The notes under the pieces: model-generated
Told to the model about the DNA's origin: nothing
Database searches by the model: none
What the model saw: only the letters and a program-made list of their open reading frames with translations
Translations under genes and position numbers: made by a program
Source of the DNA: PNKC01 sp039917655
GTDB lineage: Bacteria > Chloroflexota > Dehalococcoidia > Tepidiformales > Tepidiformaceae
Assembly: GCA_039917655.1 (NCBI GenBank)
Contig: JBDSJC010000256.1
Location: forward strand, 1-6,643
Direction of reading: 5' to 3'
Length of the DNA stretch: 6,643 nt
In this document: in pieces, positions 1 through 4,404 of the stretch
Layout: every line of letters starts with the position of its first letter
Numbering within the stretch: position 1 is the stretch's first letter

Positions 1-228
1 GAGGGTTCCGCCGCGGTTCACGGTCGCGGCACTCGCCGCGGCGCTCGGGCTGCTGCCAGCCGGCGCCGGCGTGGCGGTGGACTTGGAGGTCGAATCGTCG
101 TCGCCGCAGCCCACCAGGCCGAGGCCCGCAACACCAACGCCGGCAAGGGCCGTTCCCCCGACGAAACGGCGGCGAGTAAGTCTCCCTGATTGCAAACGGC
201 GAGACCAGTAGCTGTCCTGGTTACTCAT
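1..228 (-). CDS. Tat-exported lipoprotein, probably an ABC transporter substrate-binding protein (N-terminal part)
   Basis: Only the first 76 codons lie in the window; the frame is open to base 1. The start is ATG at 228-226, with a purine-rich Shine-Dalgarno (AAGGGG, 234-239) 5 bases upstream. Seen: a twin-arginine motif T-R-R-R-F-V at residues 18-23, a hydrophobic Ala/Gly/Val/Leu stretch at about 24-39, and a lipobox L-V-G-C with Cys41 as the predicted lipidated residue. A D/S/T/P/A-rich linker follows at about 42-70, and the visible part ends in N-R-G-G-T-L. Known: this layout marks a protein exported folded by Tat and anchored by lipid. A G-G-T-L motif shortly after the linker is common where the mature domain of family 5 (peptide/nickel type) substrate-binding proteins begins. 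The transporter assignment is therefore inferred; another Tat lipoprotein is possible. It sits 197 bases downstream of the methyltransferase, behind its own promoter. Confidence 0.85.
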   Translation of the reverse strand, partial: MSNQDSYWSRRLQSGRLTRRRFVGGTALAGVGVAGLGLVGCGDDDSTSKSTATPAPAGSSPSAAASAATVNRGGTL

Positions 229-286
229 GGCTTCCCCTTCCAATCCAGCGTCACGTCCTCAAAAGCCCCCGTGTGCGGATGTCCGT

Positions 287-314
287 AGTCTAGGGCCAGG
301 TAGGGGTAAGTCAA
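287..314 (-). promoter_or_regulatory. Sigma-70-like promoter for the Tat lipoprotein gene
   Basis: On the minus strand a -35 hexamer TTGACT (309-314, 5 of 6 matches to consensus) is separated by 16 bases from a -10 hexamer TAGACT (287-292, 4 of 6). Transcription would start near base 280, giving a leader of about 50 bases before the ATG at 228. It stands in the only sizeable gap between the lipoprotein and the upstream methyltransferase, so the lipoprotein can be expressed on its own. This rests on motif matching only. Confidence 0.45.
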
Positions 315-320
315 TCTTAA

Positions 321-339
321 CTATCGAACAATTTGATAG
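321..339. promoter_or_regulatory. 19-bp imperfect palindrome, candidate operator
   Basis: The dyad CTATCGAACAATTTGATAG pairs at 7 of 9 positions around a central A: five outer pairs (CTATC/GATAG), then a mismatch, then two further A-T pairs. It is AT-rich in GC-rich surroundings. It lies 6 bases upstream of the -35 hexamer of the lipoprotein promoter, with its centre near -50. That position suits an activator or a repressor that blocks polymerase. The regulator is unknown and is not visible in the window. Confidence 0.35.
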
Positions 340-425
340 CGTCTAACCAACGCCGTAAGCAGCCTTAACTGTGCCGGTCGTGTGCATAATCGACAGTAGT
401 CAAGTCCAGACTCCTGAGTGGGTGC

Positions 426-1019
426 TTAGTCCGGCTTATTCGCTCGAAGCCAGATGTGCGCTTCTTCGAACCCCACCAACTGGCCCCAGAAACGTTCCGC
501 CGCGTACTGGCTGCGCTGATCGCGGTTCGCGATGCCATCGAACACCCGCGCCAGCATCCGCCGCGCCTTCCTGAGCCGAAGCGTGTCCGCGTTCATATTG
601 AAGTTCAGCCGCCTGCCCATGATCCGAAATTTGGCCGGGTGGTAGTAGCCAAACGCCGCGCCATCGAAGGTGTTGGGGTCGAAGTACTCGAACGTCGCGA
701 GAAAGACGGCGCGTTTGTGCGTGGGGTCCTTCCAGGTCATAAACTTCGTGCTGCCGTGCGGGAAGCGAAAGTAGACCAGCGTTTCCGGTTTGCAGATTCG
801 CCAGACTTCGCCCATGAAGCTCATCAGGTCATCCACATGCTCGACGATGTGTGAGGCGTGGATTTCGTCCACTCAGCCGTCCCGCGGGGGCAGCCCGCGC
901 ATCACATCGGCGATCACATCGACCCCGGGGATCGGCGCAATATCGAGGCCAATGGCGCCCGGCCCCTTGCGCGCCCCGCATCCCAGGTCGATCACCACCC
1001 GTGGGGTGGCCTCGGTCAC
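426..1019 (-). pseudogene. Class I SAM-dependent methyltransferase interrupted by one in-frame TGA
   Basis: Read from GTG at 1019-1017 the frame gives 48 residues, a TGA at 873-875, then 148 further residues ending in TAA at 426-428. Both sides are clearly one methyltransferase. Residues 9-27 hold glycine-rich SAM motif I (V-V-I-D-L-G-C-G), followed by the acidic strand-2 end (G-L-D-I) and V-D-V-I-A-D. Directly after the stop comes the motif V-D-E-I-H-A-S-H-I-V-E-H-V, then K-P-E-T-L-V-Y-F-R-F-P-H and the D-P-T-H-K-R segment typical of these enzymes. Without the stop the protein would be 197 residues, a normal size for the family. The GTG start overlaps the stop of the upstream hydrolase (GTGA), with a weak AGGCGG Shine-Dalgarno (1024-1029). 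The methyl acceptor cannot be told from sequence. Options are a recent nonsense mutation, an assembly error, readthrough, or restart at the GTG codon (872-870) directly after the stop. The gene identity is secure; its functional state is not. Confidence 0.85.
873..875 (-). other. In-frame TGA stop within the methyltransferase
   Basis: The minus-strand codons around it read P-R-D-G-stop-V-D-E-I-H. A one-base change would give Ser (TCA) or Trp (TGG). A small residue here, as in D-G-S-V-D-E, suits this family's usual pattern. TGA also ends the upstream hydrolase at 1018-1016, so TGA is a working stop in this genome. The next codon is GTG, giving a stop-start adjacency that could allow restart. 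Confidence 0.9.
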
Positions 1020-1954
1020 GACACCGCCTGGGCGTTCGCCACCCGCGCTCCGAGCCACTGGTTGATGGTCGTGTGCGCACGCCGCGCGAGTCCAATCGGG
1101 TAACCGGTGAAGCCGTGAAAGCCATCCACGTACTCGTGCACTTCGCACTCGTTGCCCGCCCGCTTCCAGGCTTCGGACATCAACACGGTATCCGAATAGA
1201 GGTGGTCCAGTGTGCCAACCGAGAAGATCGCCGGCGGCATCCCCTTCAGGTCGGCGTAGAGCGGCGAAATGTAGGGGTGCTTCAGGTCTCGGCCGGGCGC
1301 GTAGGAATCGGAAAAGTGCTGCATGATCGGCCCGCTGAGCACCAGCTCGCGGTCCCACATCGCCTTCATTGAGGGCAGGTCGTAGACCGCGGAGAAGACC
1401 CCGAAGGTCAGCACGGCCCCTCGCAGCGGCGCTTCGCCCTGGTCGCGCCGCTTGAGCAGCGTAGCGGCCGCGAGGTTCGCTCCGGCGGACTCTCCACCGA
1501 TGTAGATCGCACCAGGGTCGTCCACGCCCAGTTCGGCGAGGTGCTCTTCGAGCCAGAGCGACGCGGCGAAGCAGTCATCGAGCCCCGCCGGGTACGGGTC
1601 CTCTGGCGCCAGCCGGTAACCGACCGAGACGACGGCCACGTGAGCCTCGCTGGCGATGCGCCTCAGCATCGGGTCCCCGTTCATCTCGGAGCCGAGCACC
1701 CAGCCGCCTCCGTGAATGTGCAGGTACGCCGCGCGCGCACTCTCGGGGACAATGATGTGCAGATTGAGCGGCCCGCTGGGCCCCTCAATTTTTCGGTCCT
1801 CCTGAAGGCGGACGGCGGGGCCTGTGCCGCGCAGCGGGGCGGACATCTCGTCGCGTCGCTGGCGCAGGCCTGCGACGTCGCTGCGCAGCAACTCCAGCGT
1901 GCGGCCGGTTTCCGATTCCAGGGCGGGCAGGAGAGCGGCGACTTCGAGGTCCAT
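1016..1954 (-). CDS. Alpha/beta hydrolase fold-3 (HSL/GDXG family) esterase
   Basis: A 312-residue protein, a normal length for hormone-sensitive-lipase-like bacterial carboxylesterases. All hallmarks are present. H-G-G-G-W at 81-85 forms the oxyanion hole. Y-R-L-A-P-E-D-P-Y-P-A follows at about 113-123. The nucleophile elbow G-E-S-A-G at 154-158 carries Ser156. Asp250 in G-T-L-D-H-L and His280 in G-F-H-G-F complete the triad. The first 60 residues would form the cap region. No signal peptide is seen, so the enzyme is expected in the cytoplasm. Family members hydrolyse short-chain esters and related compounds; the substrate here is unknown. The start ATG (1954-1952) has Shine-Dalgarno AAGGGA (1963-1968) 8 bases away. 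The stop TGA overlaps the GTG of the methyltransferase by one GTGA, implying coupled translation. The amidohydrolase lies 95 bases upstream on the same strand and may share the transcript. Confidence 0.95.
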   Translation of the reverse strand: MDLEVAALLPALESETGRTLELLRSDVAGLRQRRDEMSAPLRGTGPAVRLQEDRKIEGPSGPLNLHIIVPESARAAYLHIHGGGWVLGSEMNGDPMLRRIASEAHVAVVSVGYRLAPEDPYPAGLDDCFAASLWLEEHLAELGVDDPGAIYIGGESAGANLAAATLLKRRDQGEAPLRGAVLTFGVFSAVYDLPSMKAMWDRELVLSGPIMQHFSDSYAPGRDLKHPYISPLYADLKGMPPAIFSVGTLDHLYSDTVLMSEAWKRAGNECEVHEYVDGFHGFTGYPIGLARRAHTTINQWLGARVANAQAVS

Positions 1955-2000
1955 GCGGCGGTTCCCTTAGCGAAAGTGGGTGGAGCGGCAGTGTAACGCA

Positions 2001-2042
2001 GTGGCCGGTGCCGAGTCCCGAGTGCCAGGGCCCGGGTCCCAG
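2001..2042. repeat. Degenerate heptanucleotide tandem repeat, six units
   Basis: Six consecutive 7-base units begin at 2001, 2008, 2015, 2022, 2029 and 2036. Their plus-strand consensus is G-T-(C/G)-C-C-(G/A)-(A/G), for example GTGCCGA and GTCCCGA. All six share G at position 1 and C at position 5, and five share T at position 2. The array fills almost the whole gap between the amidohydrolase stop and the hydrolase leader. It looks like an eroded short tandem repeat. No function is apparent. Confidence 0.65.
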
Positions 2043-2049
2043 CAAGCCG

Positions 2050-3060
2050 CTACGTCCCCGTGAGCTTGTAGACCCGTGCCGCGGTGTCGTGGAATAGCGC
2101 GGACTTGTCAGCCTCGGAGAATCCGGCCGTCAGGCGCTTGAACGAGTTCCACAGCACTGAGTACGAAACGCTCACCTTGTCCACCGGGAAGTTGCTTTCG
2201 AACATGCAGCGCTGCGGCCCGAAGCGCTCGATGGTGTGCAGGTAGTAACGCTTCGTCGCCTCAGCCAGCTCTTCCGAGCCTGGCGGCTGTTCGCGCAGCT
2301 CCCAGCCGAACCCGTTGATTTCCATATTGATGCCGCCCAGCTTAGCGACCACGTTTGGGCAAGACGCCAGGTCGTCGATGCTCCGCTGCCAGCCTTCGAA
2401 CACCTCATCGGCGCGCCCCGCGTAAGGCCCGATGCCGAGCGGCCCGCCGAAGTGGTCGAGCACGATCGTCAACTCCGGGAACGCCCGCGCCAGGTCAGTC
2501 AACTCCGGGATCTGAGAGTGGTAGAGCCACGCCTCAAAGACCAGTCCACGGCGGCTCAGTTCGCCCGCCCCGCGACGGTACTTCTCGTCAAGCAGGAGAT
2601 TCTCGGGCGGGCGAGTGTGCGAGTTGCGGACGTCGGCGCTGGCGTCCCAGCCGACCGCGTGACGGATCCCGCGGAAACGCGTGGGGCTGGCCGCGAGGTG
2701 CGCATCGAGCACCGCGCCGACGGCTTCGCCGAGGGTCAGGTCAGCGTAGCTGATGATCCCGTCGGCCACGCGCGTGGTGCCGAATCCGCCGCTGGCGCTC
2801 ATCGCCGCCACACCATGCACGAATTCGGTTTCGCCGACCGGGCGCAACGCCGCGGGGCCGCCCGCGCGGTACATCGAAAGGCACTCGATAAACACCGTGC
2901 TGACGATGTTGTGGCCGCTGCCCGTATCCGCCACCAGTTCATCTATAAGGTAGCGGTTGCCACCGCGGTCCCAGAGATGGTGGTGAGGGTCGATGATCGG
3001 CCGCTCCGGTTCGATGATCTCTTCCTGGACAAGGTCCAGCCAGTTTGTTGCCTCTGCCAT
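2050..3060 (-). CDS. Amidohydrolase family 2 (TIM-barrel metal-dependent hydrolase, COG3618-like)
   Basis: From ATG at 3060 this encodes 336 residues, usual for the family. An open frame extends 37 codons further upstream, but the ATG at 3060 has a perfect AGGAGG 6 bases before it and gives the normal N-terminus. Seen: the metal-binding strand-1 motif P-H-H-H-L-W-D (25-31, His26 and His28), G-I-R-H (131-134), L-D-H-F-G-G-P (201-207, His203), and E-S-N-F-P-V-D (288-294) with the C-terminal Asp294 expected to activate the metal-bound water. Known relatives hydrolyse lactones and aromatic-ring-cleavage products (for example 2-pyrone-4,6-dicarboxylate or sugar lactones) or decarboxylate aromatic acids. 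The residues seen do not choose between these. No signal peptide, so cytoplasmic. It is the first gene of the minus-strand block and is followed after 95 bases by an esterase, which suggests a small catabolic unit. Confidence 0.93.
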   Translation of the reverse strand: MAEATNWLDLVQEEIIEPERPIIDPHHHLWDRGGNRYLIDELVADTGSGHNIVSTVFIECLSMYRAGGPAALRPVGETEFVHGVAAMSASGGFGTTRVADGIISYADLTLGEAVGAVLDAHLAASPTRFRGIRHAVGWDASADVRNSHTRPPENLLLDEKYRRGAGELSRRGLVFEAWLYHSQIPELTDLARAFPELTIVLDHFGGPLGIGPYAGRADEVFEGWQRSIDDLASCPNVVAKLGGINMEINGFGWELREQPPGSEELAEATKRYYLHTIERFGPQRCMFESNFPVDKVSVSYSVLWNSFKRLTAGFSEADKSALFHDTAARVYKLTGT

Positions 3061-3066
3061 TTTGCG

Positions 3067-3072
3067 CCTCCT
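3067..3072 (-). promoter_or_regulatory. Perfect Shine-Dalgarno that fixes the amidohydrolase start
   Basis: AGGAGG on the minus strand lies 6 bases before the ATG at 3060-3058. The longer open frame back to 3171 has no comparable site, so the 336-residue product is preferred. Confidence 0.85.
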
Positions 3073-3141
3073 GAACGCGCAACAATACGGGAAGAAGGGG
3101 CATTTTGGGATGGGCTTTGCGTGTCCCCAATCCGAAACCCG

Positions 3142-3171
3142 AAGGTAAACGAATCGAAAAGCTGATGGCAA
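3142..3171 (-). promoter_or_regulatory. Possible promoter of the amidohydrolase-hydrolase-methyltransferase block
   Basis: In the divergent gap a minus-strand -35 TTGCCA (3166-3171, 5 of 6 matches) lies 18 bases from TACCTT (3142-3147, only 3 of 6). Transcription would begin near 3135, leaving a leader of about 75 bases. The -10 match is poor, so this is a tentative placement. Confidence 0.25.
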
Positions 3172-3200
3172 TCGGCGGAGTGGGCAACGACAATGGATTT

Positions 3201-3956
3201 ATGACTACTCACGATCCCCTCACGATCCACGTCGTCGGGCGCGCCCCCGGCCCCTCGCCGGTGCGCGTCGCTGGCTGGCTGCTCGTCCTTGCTGCCCTCG
3301 TCGTCCTCCTCTTTGGCGGTTGGGTCGGTTGGCGCTGGGTAAACTCGAACCTCTTCAGCCTCGGTGTCGAAGACGCCGGCCAGGTGACCGTCGACCGCGC
3401 GCAACTGCTCTCCAGCGTCCAGGCGTTCGAACTGGTGACCGTCAAGAACAGCTATGACAGCAACAGCCACACGGAGTTCAAAAAACGTTTGAACGCTGGC
3501 TTCACGAAGCTGCCGCTCCCCGGGTGGATAGCTGGCGAAGAGTTGAACGTGAAGGCCAAGGTTACGGTCGCCGCCGGAGTTAACCTGCGACAAGTCTCCG
3601 CGAGCGACATTGAGGTGCTGCGCGAGGGCGCGGAGCCGGTCGTGGTCATCCGCATCCCCGAGGCCACGATCCTGAGCACCGAGATCGATGCCCAGTCGTT
3701 TAACCTCTCAACGAGCGCCGGATTGCTCACGAAGGTCGGCCAGACAGTCGGCATCGGCGGTGGAGACGTGCGCGATGGCTCGGTCGCTGGCGTCACCAGC
3801 GCCGCTCAGAAACAGGCGATCAACGATGGCATCCTCGCGCACGCAACTCAGGAAGCGCGGACTCAGCTCCAAGCGTTCCTCCAGGCGCTGCCGCAGGCCG
3901 GCGGCGGTGCGCACGTGCTGTACCTGGTCGAGGTGCAGCAAGCGCCCGCGCGGTAA
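3201..3956 (+). CDS. DUF4230 domain-containing single-pass membrane protein
   Basis: Encodes 251 residues from ATG at 3201. Residues 1-23 are a short polar N-terminus with Arg22. About 24-46 form one strongly hydrophobic membrane segment (A-G-W-L-L-V-L-A-A-L-V-V-L-L-F-G-G-W-V-G). The rest, about 205 residues, would lie outside the cytoplasm. That part has the DUF4230 look: S-S-V-Q-A-F-E-L-V-T-V-K-N-S-Y (71-85) followed by alternating beta-like strands (N-V-K-A-K-V-T-V-A-A-G-V-N-L), V-V-V-I-R-I-P-E-A (147-155), and a helical C-terminal segment with A-H-A-T-Q-E-A-R-T-Q-L-Q-A-F-L (213-227). The family has no established function that I know. In-frame ATGs at 3105 and 3165 exist but have no good Shine-Dalgarno. 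The one at 3201 lacks one too, but has GACAAT 6 bases upstream, which could mean a leaderless start. It is divergent from the amidohydrolase and stands alone. The start is uncertain; the frame is secure. Confidence 0.87.
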   Translation: MTTHDPLTIHVVGRAPGPSPVRVAGWLLVLAALVVLLFGGWVGWRWVNSNLFSLGVEDAGQVTVDRAQLLSSVQAFELVTVKNSYDSNSHTEFKKRLNAGFTKLPLPGWIAGEELNVKAKVTVAAGVNLRQVSASDIEVLREGAEPVVVIRIPEATILSTEIDAQSFNLSTSAGLLTKVGQTVGIGGGDVRDGSVAGVTSAAQKQAINDGILAHATQEARTQLQAFLQALPQAGGGAHVLYLVEVQQAPAR

Positions 3957-3975
3957 GCGTACGGCGGGAGAGAAG

Positions 3976-4005
3976 CGAAAGGCCCTCCACGTGGAGGGCC
4001 TTTCG
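3976..4005. terminator. Perfect 30-bp palindrome, probable bidirectional terminator
   Basis: Each half is CGAAAGGCCCTCCAC and its exact complement, so the hairpin has a 13-bp stem (GC-rich core flanked by AAA/TTT) closed by a 4-base ACGT loop. The TTT after the core serves as a short U-run on either strand, although it is followed by CGGTG (plus) or CGCTTCTC (minus). It begins 19 bases after the DUF4230 stop and lies about 70 bases downstream of the convergent tRNA, so it can end both transcripts. Confidence 0.75.
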
Positions 4006-4072
4006 GTGCTGTGCCCAAGGGCTGTACCGGATGTTCGGGAGTCTCCCGCGAACCGGCGGCACGCCACTTGGC

Positions 4073-4149
4073 TGGTCGGGGTGACAGGATTTGAACCTGT
4101 GGCCTCTACGTCCCGAACGTAGCGCTCTACCAGGCTGAGCTACACCCCG
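4073..4149 (-). tRNA. tRNA-Pro, anticodon CGG
   Basis: The 77-base gene folds into a full cloverleaf. The acceptor stem is CGGGGTG/CACCCCG with the C1-G72 pair typical of bacterial tRNA-Pro. It has a 4-bp D stem (GCTC/GAGC), anticodon stem CTACG/CGTAG with loop TTCGGGA, a 5-base variable loop, T stem ACAGG/CCTGT with loop TTCAAAT, and discriminator A73. The loop gives anticodon CGG with G37, reading the proline codon CCG. The 3' CCA is encoded (4073-4075); without it the gene is 4076-4149. CCG is a common proline codon in GC-rich genes such as those here. It is transcribed toward the DUF4230 gene and stands alone. Confidence 0.97.
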
Positions 4150-4163
4150 AGGCAGAGAAGGCA

Positions 4164-4169
4164 ATCCTA
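4164..4169 (-). promoter_or_regulatory. Candidate -10 element of the tRNA-Pro gene
   Basis: TAGGAT on the minus strand (4 of 6 matches to TATAAT) ends 14 bases before the first base of the mature tRNA, which would leave a short 5' leader of about 7 bases for RNase P to remove. No good -35 hexamer is found at 16-18 bases; the best at 17 is TTCCCT, with 3 of 6 matches. Confidence 0.35.
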
Positions 4170-4235
4170 GCAGGCGCTGCCCTGCAAGGGAATCGCCAGA
4201 GCACAGCGCCGGGAGCCCGCACCCTCCCCGTTCGT

Positions 4236-4280
4236 CCTGACCCTGACCCTGAGCCCGTCGAAGGGTCGAAGGGTCGAAGG
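4236..4280. repeat. Short-repeat cluster: hexamer x3 then octamer x3
   Basis: Three 6-base units (CCTGAC, CCTGAC, CCTGAG at 4236-4253) are followed after CCC by three exact copies of GTCGAAGG (4257-4264, 4265-4272, 4273-4280). The junction CCTGAGCCCGTCGAAGG resembles a short GC-rich sequence that, from memory, is dispersed through many environmental bacterial genomes. Here each arm has been expanded in tandem. It lies in the gap between the tRNA and the thiolase promoter and is not part of a gene. Confidence 0.8.
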
Positions 4281-4322
4281 ACGCACGGGTCGCCCCCAGA
4301 AAACGCCAAATTCCCACGGTGA

Positions 4323-4351
4323 TTCGCATTCTCCGCTGAATCCCATATCAT
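4323..4351 (+). promoter_or_regulatory. Sigma-70-like promoter of the thiolase gene
   Basis: TTCGCA (4323-4328, 4 of 6 matches) is separated by exactly 17 bases from TATCAT (4346-4351, 5 of 6). Transcription would begin near 4358, leaving a leader of about 47 bases before the TTG start at 4405. It also places the upstream GTG at 4354 outside the transcript, which supports the later start. Confidence 0.5.
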
Positions 4352-4393
4352 GCGTGGCATCACGAAACGCGGGCGTAACAACAAGCCCGCCAG

Positions 4394-4398
4394 AAGGA
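4394..4398 (+). promoter_or_regulatory. Shine-Dalgarno that supports a TTG start for the thiolase
   Basis: AAGGA (within AGAAGGAAT) lies 6 bases before TTG at 4405-4407. No such site precedes the alternative GTG at 4354. Confidence 0.7.
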
Positions 4399-4404
4399 AT
4401 CTCT

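Noticed and set aside
398..403. Second minus-strand TTGACT as a -35 element
   Set aside because: No acceptable -10 hexamer lies 15-19 bases downstream.
456..854. Plus-strand open frame over the methyltransferase
   Set aside because: The minus strand retains methyltransferase motifs; this frame has none and no Shine-Dalgarno.
873..875. TGA read as selenocysteine or tryptophan
   Set aside because: TGA terminates the adjacent hydrolase, family members have no selenocysteine at this position that I know of, and I see no convincing selenocysteine insertion hairpin downstream.
2236..3165. 309-codon plus-strand open frame over the amidohydrolase
   Set aside because: The product is Arg/Ala/Val-rich without motifs, and the minus strand carries all catalytic motifs of an amidohydrolase.
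4027..4056. Stem-loop just downstream of the tRNA
   Set aside because: It has a short core (ACGGG-like, 5 bp around a 3-base loop) with bulges beyond it and no U-run; the palindrome at 3976-4005 is a much better terminator.
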